Notes: generated by a model from the letters alone, not told the origin. A DNA stretch of 5,584 bases from Rhodospirillales bacterium (GCA_026125865.1 JAHCKI010000177.1:1-5584), one strand, 5' to 3'. Positions 1-5,584 are shown, counted from the first letter of the stretch. Numbers and translations are program-made.

Positions 1-74
1 CGGACCTGATTTATCCGGGCCAAATGTTCGCTTTGCCGGAAAAACCCGTGGCTTCCGCCGAGACGGCACCCTGA
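1..74 (+). CDS. C-terminal end of a LysM-domain protein (partial)
   Basis: Only the last 23 codons are inside the window, in the frame starting at base 3, ending at TGA 72-74. The visible peptide, DLIYPGQMFALPEKP followed by a short Ala-rich tail, matches the usual end of a LysM peptidoglycan-binding repeat, where an 'NPDLIYPGQ.. .LP' segment forms the last strand. This is family knowledge applied to a very short stretch. If right, the product binds peptidoglycan in the periplasm or envelope, and the LysM repeat sits at the extreme C-terminus. The 5' part, other domains and any signal peptide lie outside the window. It is followed by the dnaK leader; no GC-rich terminator hairpin is obvious just after the stop. 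The frame could in principle be open by chance, but the motif match makes that unlikely. Confidence 0.6.
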   Translation, partial: DLIYPGQMFALPEKPVASAETAP

Positions 75-112
75 TCCTCCCAGATTTGGCTTTCTTTAAC
101 AGTCCGGGAGCG

Positions 113-141
113 GTTGCGTCACCCGAGTCGCCCGCATATAT
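113..141 (+). promoter_or_regulatory. Candidate dnaK heat-shock (RpoH-type) promoter, overlapping a sigma70-like one
   Basis: GTTG at 113-116 followed by 18 bases and CATATAT at 135-141 fits the alphaproteobacterial RpoH pattern CTTG-N17/18-CYTATNT with one mismatch in each element. The same bases can be read as a sigma70-like promoter, TTGCGT at 114-119, a 17-base spacer, and TATATA at 137-142. Either would start transcription near 148-150, leaving a leader of about 100 bases before the dnaK ATG. dnaK-dnaJ is a classical RpoH target in this class, which supports the reading, but the match is imperfect and no transcript data are available. Confidence 0.4.
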
Positions 142-248
142 ATCGCCAGGCAAACGCCAATCTTGGATTTCTTTTGGGTATTAGCAGTGAGGAGATCCGC
201 GTGGTGCCACCATGGGCCGCGACGGTTCTGCCGGAAATGAGGTGAATC

Positions 249-2192
249 ATGGGAAAAGTTATCGGCATTGATTTGGGTACTACGAACTCCTGTGTCGCGG
301 TGATGGACGGCCAGGACGCGAAGGTCATCGAAAACGCGGAGGGAGCCAGGACGACACCGTCCATGGTGGCCTTCGCCGACTCCGGGGAGCGGCTTGTGGG
401 CCAGCCGGCGAAACGGCAGGCGGTAACCAACCCGGAAAACACGATTTTCGCCATCAAGCGGCTCATTGGCCGCCGCTTCAAAGATCCGCTGACGGAAAAA
501 GACAAGGGCCTGGTCCCGTACAAAATCGTCAATGCCGACAATGGCGACGCTTGGGTGGAAGCCCAGAGCAAGGCATACAGCCCAAGCCAGATCAGCGCCT
601 TCATCCTGCAAAAGATGAAGGAGACGGCGGAGAGCTATCTCGGCGAAGAGGTGAGCCAGGCGGTCATCACGGTGCCGGCCTATTTCAACGATTCGCAACG
701 GCAAGCGACGAAAGACGCCGGCAAGATCGCCGGCCTCGAGGTGCTTCGCATCATCAACGAGCCGACGGCGGCGGCGCTCGCCTATGGCCTCGAAAAGAAG
801 AACGCCGGCACCATCGCCGTGTACGACCTGGGCGGCGGCACCTTCGACATCTCGATCCTCGAAATCGGCGAGGGCGTGTTCGAGGTCAAGTCGACGAACG
901 GCGATACCTTCCTCGGTGGCGAGGACTTCGACCAACGGATCATCGACTACCTTGCGGACGAGTTCAAAAAGGAACAAGGCATCGACTTGCGCAAGGACAA
1001 GCTGGCCCTGCAGCGCCTCAAGGAGGCTGGAGAAAAGGCCAAGGTCGAGCTTTCCAGCACGATGCAGACGGAAGTCAACTTACCGTTCATTACCGCTGAT
1101 CAATCCGGACCGAAGCACCTCAATATCAAATTGACGCGCGCCAAGCTGGAAGCTTTGGTCGAGGATCTGGTGGAAAGGACGATCGCGCCGTGCCGTGCCG
1201 CGTTGAAGGACGCCGGCCTGAAGTCCAACGAAATCGACGAAGTGATCCTGGTCGGCGGCCAGACTCGCATGCCGAAGGTGGTGGAGGCCGTGAAGAACTT
1301 CTTCGGCCGCGAGCCCCACAAGGGCGTGAACCCCGATGAGGTGGTCGCCATCGGCGCCGCCATCCAGGGCGGTGTTCTGAAGGGCGAGGTCAAGGACGTT
1401 CTGCTTCTGGACGTGACGCCGTTGTCGCTCGGGATCGAGACGCTCGGCGGTGTGTTCACCCGACTCATCGACCGCAATACCACCATCCCGACCCGCAAGA
1501 GCCAGGTCTTTTCGACGGCCGAGGACGGCCAGACGGCCGTGACCATTCGCGTCTTCCAAGGTGAGCGGGAGATGGCAGCGGACAACAAGCTTCTTGGCCA
1601 GTTCGACCTGGTGGGTATCCCGCCGGCGCCGCGCGGCATTCCGCAGGTCGAGGTAACGTTCGATATCGACGCCAACGGTATCGTCAACGTTTCGGCGAAG
1701 GACAAGGCCACCGGCAAGGAGCAACAAATTCGCATCCAGGCGTCCGGCGGTCTCAACGACGCCGACATCGATCGCATGGTCAAGGATGCCGAATCCCACG
1801 CCGAAGAGGACAAGAAGCGCAAATCGCTGGTGGAAGCGCGCAACCACGCCGACGCGCTCATCCACTCGACGGAAAAAACCATCAGCGAAATGGGCGACAA
1901 GGTTACCGATGCCGACAAACAACCGATCGAACAAGCGATTACGGATCTGCGATCGGTGATGGACGGTGATGACGCGGAAGCGATCACGGAGAAGACCAAC
2001 GCCCTCGCGCAGGCGTCCATGAAGCTGGGCGAAGCCATGTACAAGGCCAGTCAGGGCGAACCGGGCGCCGCTGAAGCCGCGGCCGCCGCCGGTGGAATGG
2101 GCGGTGATAGCGCGGGCGAGAGCGGTGATGAAAAGGTCGTTGATGCCGATTTCGAGGAGGTTGATCCCGAACAGGGCAAGAAAGCCGGCTGA
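249..2192 (+). CDS. dnaK: Molecular chaperone DnaK (Hsp70)
   Basis: Cytoplasmic Hsp70 of 647 residues, the usual bacterial length. It binds exposed hydrophobic segments of client proteins in an ATP-driven cycle, stimulated by DnaJ and reset by GrpE. The ATPase domain (about 1-383) has the phosphate-1 motif IDLGTTNSC (7-15), catalytic K70, E171 in INEPTAAALAYG, phosphate-2 DLGGGTFD (193-200, with T198 matching the E. coli autophosphorylated Thr), and VILVGGQTRMPKV (332-344). The Gram-negative insert around 76-100 is present. The interdomain linker DVLLLD is at 383-388, then the beta-sandwich substrate domain to about 500, the helical lid to about 605, and an Ala/Gly-rich tail ending in DADFEEVDPE plus seven residues. 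The start is fixed by the MGKVIGIDLG N-terminus and a good Shine-Dalgarno GAGGTG at 239-244, four bases upstream. No damaged motif is seen. dnaJ follows after 98 bases containing a terminator-like hairpin. Confidence 0.99.
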   Translation: MGKVIGIDLGTTNSCVAVMDGQDAKVIENAEGARTTPSMVAFADSGERLVGQPAKRQAVTNPENTIFAIKRLIGRRFKDPLTEKDKGLVPYKIVNADNGDAWVEAQSKAYSPSQISAFILQKMKETAESYLGEEVSQAVITVPAYFNDSQRQATKDAGKIAGLEVLRIINEPTAAALAYGLEKKNAGTIAVYDLGGGTFDISILEIGEGVFEVKSTNGDTFLGGEDFDQRIIDYLADEFKKEQGIDLRKDKLALQRLKEAGEKAKVELSSTMQTEVNLPFITADQSGPKHLNIKLTRAKLEALVEDLVERTIAPCRAALKDAGLKSNEIDEVILVGGQTRMPKVVEAVKNFFGREPHKGVNPDEVVAIGAAIQGGVLKGEVKDVLLLDVTPLSLGIETLGGVFTRLIDRNTTIPTRKSQVFSTAEDGQTAVTIRVFQGEREMAADNKLLGQFDLVGIPPAPRGIPQVEVTFDIDANGIVNVSAKDKATGKEQQIRIQASGGLNDADIDRMVKDAESHAEEDKKRKSLVEARNHADALIHSTEKTISEMGDKVTDADKQPIEQAITDLRSVMDGDDAEAITEKTNALAQASMKLGEAMYKASQGEPGAAEAAAAAGGMGGDSAGESGDEKVVDADFEEVDPEQGKKAG

Positions 2193-2221
2193 TCACCGCG
2201 AGTACCAACGTCGTTTCTATC

Positions 2222-2270
2222 GACCCCGCCGGCCGTCCAAAAGACCCTGTCGGCGGGGTCTTGTTTTGTT
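2222..2270 (+). terminator. Intrinsic terminator-like hairpin between dnaK and dnaJ
   Basis: GACCCCGCCG at 2222-2231 is perfectly complementary to CGGCGGGGTC at 2251-2260. The stem extends inward by a G-U and a C-G pair, giving 12 pairs around a 15-base loop, and is followed at once by a T-rich run TTGTTTTGTT (2261-2270). This is a textbook rho-independent shape, 29 bases after the dnaK stop. Since dnaJ begins only 20 bases further on with no obvious promoter of its own, it probably works as a partial terminator or as an RNA-processing or 3'-end-protecting stem that sets the dnaK to dnaJ ratio. A competing hairpin, AAGACCC (2241-2247) with GGGTCTT (2256-2262), uses the same right arm. Confidence 0.8.
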
Positions 2271-2275
2271 GCCTC

Positions 2276-2293
2276 ATGAGTGTCGGGTAGATG
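2276..2293 (+). promoter_or_regulatory. dnaJ translation initiation region with a four-codon ORF ending at the start codon
   Basis: ATG AGT GTC GGG TAG (2276-2290) is a minimal ORF in the same frame as dnaJ, and its stop touches the dnaJ ATG at 2291. The in-frame TAG proves that dnaJ cannot start further upstream. The dnaJ Shine-Dalgarno is weak: the best candidate is GAGTG at 2278-2282, inside the mini-ORF. Whether the four codons are translated is unknown; the arrangement may be chance. Confidence 0.3.
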
Positions 2294-3445
2294 TCGAAGC
2301 AGGATTACTACAGCGTCCTTGGGGTCGGGAAAGAGGCCGGCAACGAGGACATCAAGAAAGCCTATCGCAAGCTGGCCATGCAGTACCATCCCGACCGCAA
2401 CCCGGGTGACGCTCAAGCCGAACACAAGTTCAAGGAAATCAACGAGGCCTATGAGATCCTGAAGGATAGCCAGCGGCGGGCCGCGTATGACCGCTTCGGC
2501 CACGCCGCGTTCGAAGGGGGCATGGGCGGCGAAGGCGGCTTCGGTCCTGGTTTCGGCGGCGGCGCCGGGTTTGGAGGATCGGGCTTCGCGGATATCTTCG
2601 AGGAGATGTTCGGCGACTTCATGGGCGGCGGGCGTCGCAGCGGGCGATCGAGCGGCCGTGGTGCCGACCTTCGCTACAACATGGAGGTGAAGCTGGAAGA
2701 AGCCTTCAGCGGCAAGAAGGCGACCATTCGCGTGCCGACCTCGGTGACATGCGAATCCTGCAGCGGCAGCGGCAGCGCCGGCGGCAGCCAACCATCGTCC
2801 TGTCCCTCATGCCACGGCGCCGGCCGTGTTCGCAGCCAGTCCGGCTTTTTCACCGTCGAGCGTACGTGCCCGACCTGCGGCGGGACAGGGCAGGTGATCC
2901 GCGATCCGTGCCGCACATGCAGCGGATCCGGCCGCATGCAAAAGGAAAAGACACTGCAAGTCTCGATCCCGGCCGGGGTCGAGGATGGGACGCGCATCCG
3001 TTTGACCGGCGAGGGCGAGGCCGGCGTCCGGGGTGGTCCCACAGGCGATCTGTACATCTTCGTCACCGTTTCCCCGCATCGCTTTTTCGTTCGCGACGGC
3101 ACCAATGTGTACTGCCGTGTTCCCATTCAGATGACGACGGCTACCCTCGGCGGCAACGTGGAGGTGCCGACCCTGGATGGCACGCGCGCGCGCATCAATG
3201 TTCCCGCCGGAACACAAACGGGCCGCCAATTCCGTCTCAAGGCGAAGGGAATGCCGGTGCTGCGCTCCGCCGGCCGCGGCGATATGTTTATCGAAGCGAT
3301 CATCGAGACGCCGGTGGATCTCACCGATCGCCAGAAACAGTTGCTACGGGAGTTCGACGAGGCCGGCAGCGAAGCTACCCACAGCCCGCAATCCCATGGG
3401 TTCTTCTCGAAAGTGCGGGAGTTGTGGGACGATCTTCGCGAATAA
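2291..3445 (+). CDS. dnaJ: Co-chaperone DnaJ (Hsp40, class A)
   Basis: Complete class A J-protein of 384 residues that delivers unfolded clients to DnaK and triggers its ATP hydrolysis. Domains in order: J domain (about 3-70) with the essential HPD at 33-35; a Gly/Phe-rich linker (about 76-125) with GFGPGFGGG-type runs; a zinc-binding region with four CxxCxGxG repeats at 154-161 (CESCSGSG), 171-178 (CPSCHGAG), 193-200 (CPTCGGTG) and 207-214 (CRTCSGSG), all eight cysteines kept; two beta-barrel client-binding domains; and a C-terminal dimerisation segment ending SHGFFSKVRELWDDL-like. The start at 2291 is forced by an in-frame TAG immediately before it and gives the expected MSKQDYYSVLGV N-terminus, though the ribosome binding site is weak. 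It lies 98 bases after dnaK, across a terminator-like hairpin, so expression probably depends on readthrough from dnaK. Confidence 0.98.
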   Translation: MSKQDYYSVLGVGKEAGNEDIKKAYRKLAMQYHPDRNPGDAQAEHKFKEINEAYEILKDSQRRAAYDRFGHAAFEGGMGGEGGFGPGFGGGAGFGGSGFADIFEEMFGDFMGGGRRSGRSSGRGADLRYNMEVKLEEAFSGKKATIRVPTSVTCESCSGSGSAGGSQPSSCPSCHGAGRVRSQSGFFTVERTCPTCGGTGQVIRDPCRTCSGSGRMQKEKTLQVSIPAGVEDGTRIRLTGEGEAGVRGGPTGDLYIFVTVSPHRFFVRDGTNVYCRVPIQMTTATLGGNVEVPTLDGTRARINVPAGTQTGRQFRLKAKGMPVLRSAGRGDMFIEAIIETPVDLTDRQKQLLREFDEAGSEATHSPQSHGFFSKVRELWDDLRE

Positions 3446-3472
3446 CGGCGTCAAACATTTTTCGGCAAATTT

Positions 3473-3490
3473 TCTTCGGACCGTCGAAGA
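3473..3490. other. Small hairpin in the dnaJ-dapB gap
   Basis: TCTTCG (3473-3478) pairs with CGAAGA (3485-3490); an inner G-U pair leaves a four-base ACCG loop. No T-tract follows on either strand, so it does not read as an intrinsic terminator. It is the only clear inverted repeat in the 82-base gap 3446-3527, where I also see no convincing promoter for dapB. This fits dapB being cotranscribed with dnaJ, but the structure may be chance. Confidence 0.25.
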
Positions 3491-3516
3491 CCCATGGCCG
3501 GGTGCCGTTTTGGGAC

Positions 3517-3523
3517 AGGGGAG
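3517..3523 (+). promoter_or_regulatory. Ribosome binding site of dapB
   Basis: AGGGGAG, four bases before ATG 3528. It decides the start: the open frame continues far upstream into dnaJ, and this purine-rich site together with the Rossmann motif right after the ATG places initiation at 3528. Confidence 0.7.
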
Positions 3524-3527
3524 AACA

Positions 3528-4328
3528 ATGAGGATTGGGATTGTCGGTTGCGCGGGGCGCATGGGGCGCATGCTTGTCCAGACCGTCATGGATGCGGACG
3601 GCGTGACGTTGTCCGGTGGAACCGAGATGCCGGGTCATCCGCTGCTTGGCGAGGATGTTTCCGTTCAGGCCGGCGGCGCGCCATCGGGCACGCAAATGGG
3701 AAGCGATCCGGACGCGCTTTTCGCAGCCTCGGACGTCGTTATCGATTTCACCGTACAGGCATTGGCGCGTCTCCACGCCGATCTCGCCGCTCGCCATGGT
3801 GTCAGTTTGGTCATTGGCACAACGGGACTGCAACCGAGCGACAACGAAGGGATCGCCGCGGCGGCCAAGGTGGTGCCGGTGGTGCAGGCGGCCAATATGA
3901 GCGTCGGCGTCAATCTGTTGTTGGGCTTAACACGGCAGGTAGCCGCCATCCTGGGTGACGACTACGATATTGAAATCGTTGAGATGCACCATCGCCACAA
4001 GGTCGATGCGCCGTCGGGTACGGCGTTGGCGTTGGGACATGCGGCGGCAAGCGGTCGCGGCACCGCCCTCGACTCCGTCTCGCAACGGGTTAGGGACGGT
4101 CAGATCGGCAGCCGTCGTCGCGGCGATATCGGCTTCGCAACCCTGCGCGGCGGCGATGTGGTGGGCGAGCATACGGTCATCTTCGCCGGCGAAGGCGAAC
4201 GCATCGAAATCAGCCATCGAGCCACGTCCCGCACCGTATTCGCCCGCGGCGCCCTCCGCGCCGCTCTTTGGACCAAGGGGCGGCAACCGGGCCTCTATTC
4301 AATGCGCCAAGTATTGGGCTTGGATTAG
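3528..4328 (+). CDS. dapB: 4-hydroxy-tetrahydrodipicolinate reductase DapB
   Basis: Cytoplasmic NAD(P)H-dependent reductase of 266 residues (E. coli 273). It converts 4-hydroxy-tetrahydrodipicolinate to tetrahydrodipicolinate in the diaminopimelate route to lysine and peptidoglycan. The N-terminal Rossmann fold begins at once with IGIVGCAGRMG (3-13), followed by VIDFT (71-75) and the VIGTTG cofactor loop (95-100). The substrate and tetramerisation domain has HHRHKVDAPSGTAL (154-167), where H154 and K158 correspond to the E. coli catalytic H159 and K163, then RGGDVVGEHTV (207-217) and ISHRATSR (228-235). The family C-terminus GLYSMRQVLGL is present. The start is supported by AGGGGAG just upstream. 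It lies 82 bases after dnaJ in the same direction and probably shares its transcript. Odd point: after the second strand the loop reads GGTEMPGHP, with Met34 where E. coli has the NADPH-contacting Arg39. Confidence 0.97.
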   Translation: MRIGIVGCAGRMGRMLVQTVMDADGVTLSGGTEMPGHPLLGEDVSVQAGGAPSGTQMGSDPDALFAASDVVIDFTVQALARLHADLAARHGVSLVIGTTGLQPSDNEGIAAAAKVVPVVQAANMSVGVNLLLGLTRQVAAILGDDYDIEIVEMHHRHKVDAPSGTALALGHAAASGRGTALDSVSQRVRDGQIGSRRRGDIGFATLRGGDVVGEHTVIFAGEGERIEISHRATSRTVFARGALRAALWTKGRQPGLYSMRQVLGLD

Positions 4329-4329
4329 G

Positions 4330-4815
4330 TTATCGTCCGGACTGGTTCAGGCGGTGTAATTCGCGCCGCAAGGCGTACGCCAATTGCAGGCGTTCCTCCG
4401 GAAGCAAAAAACTCCCGATGATCAGCGATGTCCCGTGCGAGCGCAGCTCCAACGGGCTTTTGCGGTTGGGCGGCTCGTCGATATTGACCTGAAGCCAATA
4501 GGGCGGAAACGAAAAATCGGATTCATTGCCCCAGAAATCGACCCGGCGCACCGTCAGCGCCCGCGCCGTGAGGTTGATGGCTTCGTAGGCGAAGCCGGCG
4601 CGGCGATTCAAGTGAAAGGCGCCAAGGAGCAGCAGGGACTCCAAGCCAAGAAACGGCGTTACCGGCCACGCTCCCGCGACAATAAAGGCGATGCCGACGA
4701 CGAACATGACGGTGGCGACTGCAACCGCCACCGCGAGCGTGGTGCTTTCATCGATGCTGTGATGGGGACGAAGCACAGCACTGTAAACCACGGTTCCGTC
4801 GGATGGCGTGTTCAT
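4330..4815 (-). CDS. DUF2244 family two-helix membrane protein
   Basis: Conserved protein of 161 residues with no assigned function; the family is widespread in alphaproteobacteria and often sits beside nth. After a short N-terminus containing VVYSAVLRPHHS (9-20) come two hydrophobic helices, about 25-47 and 52-69, joined by GAWPVTPFLGLE (48-59), a typical DUF2244 signature. A roughly 90-residue, probably cytoplasmic beta-rich part follows, with the ALTVRRVDFWG (86-96) and FPPYWLQVNI (103-112) strands and a final SHGTSLIIGSFLLPEERLQLAYALRREL-like segment (127-154), also family-like. It should be an inner-membrane protein. ATG 4815 is chosen because the family N-terminus begins there. The nearest Shine-Dalgarno-like AAGGA (minus strand, 4833-4829) is a rather long 13 bases away, and the frame stays open for 95 codons upstream. 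It converges on dapB with one base between the two stops. Confidence 0.85.
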   Translation of the reverse strand: MNTPSDGTVVYSAVLRPHHSIDESTTLAVAVAVATVMFVVGIAFIVAGAWPVTPFLGLESLLLLGAFHLNRRAGFAYEAINLTARALTVRRVDFWGNESDFSFPPYWLQVNIDEPPNRKSPLELRSHGTSLIIGSFLLPEERLQLAYALRRELHRLNQSGR

Positions 4816-4972
4816 CGGTGCGGATCTGTCCTTTTCCCATATTTGATAGTGATACGCATTCCGACGAAAGAAAAGGGTTCGATCTTGACGTAAGTCGAAT
4901 TCGTGATCAACTCGGTCACCTCTGGATTGCCACGCCGACTTCGCCGGCTCGAAAAGACCAAAAAACCAGGCG

Positions 4973-4987
4973 GTTCGAAAGGGATTC
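4973..4987 (+). promoter_or_regulatory. SOS-box-like site upstream of nth (weak candidate)
   Basis: GTTC-GAAAGGG-ATTC matches the alphaproteobacterial LexA box GTTC-N7-GTTC at seven of eight defined bases, 43 bases before the nth ATG. A match this good is expected by chance at roughly 0.16 per 215 bases counting both strands, so it is suggestive only. Confidence 0.15.
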
Positions 4988-5018
4988 CAATCGACGGGAA
5001 TTTGCTTTAGCAGGCGCT

Positions 5019-5023
5019 GGTGA
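5019..5023 (+). promoter_or_regulatory. Ribosome binding site of nth
   Basis: GGTGA seven bases before ATG 5031. It supports that start, which gives a ten-residue lead before the first conserved helix of the family. Confidence 0.55.
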
Positions 5024-5030
5024 TTTCCAT

Positions 5031-5584
5031 ATGACGAGAGGGAACCCATCCTTGAAAACGGCCGACATCGATACGTTTTACAGCCGGTTGGCGGCGACAA
5101 ATCCGGAACCGAAGAGCGAACTCGATTTCGTCGATCCGTTTACGCTGCTCATCGCCGTTGTCTTGTCGGCGCAGGCGACCGATGTCTCCGTCAACAAGGT
5201 TACGCCGGCGCTTTTTGCCGTCGCCGATACCCCGGAGAAAATACTGGCCCTCGGTGAGGACGGCGTGCGCGATCACATCAAGTCGATCGGTTTGTTCAAT
5301 TCAAAGGCGCGAAATGTCGTCGCTTTGAGCCGGCGGCTTGTCGAAGACCATGGCGGCCGGGTGCCGCGCGATCGCGAAGAGCTGCAAAAGCTGCCGGGGG
5401 TCGGTCGCAAGACCGCCAACGTGGTGCTCAACGTCGCATTCGGCATCTCCACCATCGCCGTGGATACCCATGTATTTCGCGTCGCCAATCGCACCGGCCT
5501 TGCCCCCGGCAAGACACCGCTCGATGTCGAAAATCGGCTCATGGTACGGACGCCGGAGCACTGGATGCGCCACGCCCACCACTG
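5031..5584 (+). CDS. nth: Endonuclease III, 5' part (cut by window end)
   Basis: DNA glycosylase and AP lyase of base excision repair, removing oxidised pyrimidines and nicking at abasic sites. The frame is open from ATG 5031 to the last base, 184 codons plus two bases. Visible features: the helical core segment PFTLLIAVVLSAQATDVSVNK (36-56), where SAQATD is a strong family signature; IGLFNSKARNV (86-96); the helix-hairpin-helix LPGVGRKTANVV (121-132) with catalytic Lys127; and AVDTHVFRVANRTGL (143-157) with catalytic Asp145. The 18-residue spacing of these two residues equals that in E. coli (K120, D138). The four iron-sulfur cysteines would follow HAHH beyond the window edge and cannot be checked. 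The start is supported by GGTGA seven bases upstream. It is divergent from the DUF2244 gene. Confidence 0.95.
   Translation, partial: MTRGNPSLKTADIDTFYSRLAATNPEPKSELDFVDPFTLLIAVVLSAQATDVSVNKVTPALFAVADTPEKILALGEDGVRDHIKSIGLFNSKARNVVALSRRLVEDHGGRVPRDREELQKLPGVGRKTANVVLNVAFGISTIAVDTHVFRVANRTGLAPGKTPLDVENRLMVRTPEHWMRHAHH

Larger units (their letters stand above)
4816..5030. other. Divergent intergenic region between the DUF2244 gene and nth
   Basis: This 215-base stretch must hold the leaders of two divergent genes. By hand count its GC is about 50%, clearly below the coding sequence on either side. I found no convincing -35/-10 pair for either gene; TTGACG at 4885-4890 has no matching -10. It contains several small palindromes, CGAATTCG (4896-4903), TGATCA (4904-4909) and TTCGAA (4974-4979), and an imperfect repeat, GGCTCGAAAAG (4946-4956) versus GGTTCGAAAGG (4972-4982). 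No protein with recognisable features is encoded. Confidence 0.6.

Noticed and set aside
181..207. CIRCE-like element (TTAGCAGTG, nine bases, GCGTGGTGC) in the dnaK leader
   Set aside because: The left half matches 7 of 9 bases but the right half only 5 of 9, and the halves are not complementary to each other, which HrcA binding needs.
198..244. Possible RNA thermometer: CGCG/CGCG and TGGT/ACCA pairing in the dnaK leader, or CACC (208-211) pairing with GGTG of the Shine-Dalgarno
   Set aside because: The first structure leaves the ribosome binding site free, and the second is only four pairs. Neither supports a ROSE- or fourU-type element.
212..271. Short upstream ORF (19 codons) overlapping the dnaK start
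   Set aside because: It has no Shine-Dalgarno and no conserved content. The ATG sits in a GCCACCATGG context resembling a eukaryotic Kozak sequence, which is coincidental in this bacterial setting.
96..2044. Long minus-strand open frames opposite dnaK (96-977, 1080-1934, 1100-2044)
   Set aside because: They mirror the codon structure of dnaK, have Arg/Leu/Ala-rich low-information translations and no family motif. Long antisense frames are common opposite GC-rich dnaK genes.
2051..2791. Minus-strand open frame spanning the dnaK end and dnaJ start
   Set aside because: Shadow of two well-supported genes, starting with an Ala-rich translation of the Gly/Ser-rich coding strand and crossing the intergenic terminator.
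3463..3511. Terminator after dnaJ formed by CGGCA (3463-3467) and TGCCG (3503-3507) before TTTT
   Set aside because: Only five pairs closing a loop of about 35 bases, with a short T-run; too weak to call.
4384..4893. Plus-strand open frame of 169 codons opposite the DUF2244 gene
   Set aside because: Its translation is charged, low-information sequence antisense to a protein with clear family motifs and two membrane helices.
4903..5010. Small plus-strand ORF of 35 codons starting GTG in the DUF2244-nth gap
   Set aside because: No ribosome binding site, no recognisable motif, and length within chance expectation.

Overview
This window looks like an ordinary piece of a GC-rich alphaproteobacterial chromosome. 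The evidence is the wording of DnaK (Gram-negative insert in the ATPase domain, a C-terminus ending around VVDADFEEVD), the alphaproteobacterial style of the DnaJ, DapB and Nth proteins, the dnaK-dnaJ-dapB order, and a DUF2244 membrane protein beside nth. A Rhodospirillales-like member is plausible, but the genus cannot be fixed by eye.

Layout, left to right: (1) bases 1-74 are the last codons of a plus-strand gene whose product ends like a LysM domain. (2) Bases 75-248 are the dnaK leader, with a candidate heat-shock (RpoH-type) promoter at 113-141 and a clear ribosome binding site. (3) dnaK, 249-2192, is complete. (4) A 98-base gap carries a strong intrinsic-terminator-like hairpin with alternative pairing. 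(5) dnaJ, 2291-3445, is complete. (6) An 82-base gap leads to dapB, 3528-4328, complete. (7) A DUF2244 two-helix membrane protein lies on the minus strand, 4330-4815, converging on dapB with one base between the stop codons. (8) A 215-base divergent intergenic region is noticeably less GC-rich than its neighbours. (9) nth (endonuclease III) starts at 5031 on the plus strand and is cut by the window end after 184 codons, before its iron-sulfur cluster cysteines.

How the genes work together: DnaK and DnaJ are chaperone and co-chaperone of one folding machine. The hairpin between them could let dnaK be expressed in excess over dnaJ. DapB makes tetrahydrodipicolinate for lysine and meso-diaminopimelate, hence for peptidoglycan. 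Its link to dnaKJ appears to be conserved neighbourhood rather than shared pathway. Nth is a base-excision-repair glycosylase, and the DUF2244 protein has no assigned function.

I found no mobile element, CRISPR array, tRNA or rRNA, and no convincing new system. The items worth a second look are regulatory: the dnaK promoter, the dnaK-dnaJ hairpin pair, the minimal ORF abutting dnaJ, an SOS-box-like site upstream of nth, and an unusual cofactor-loop residue in DapB.
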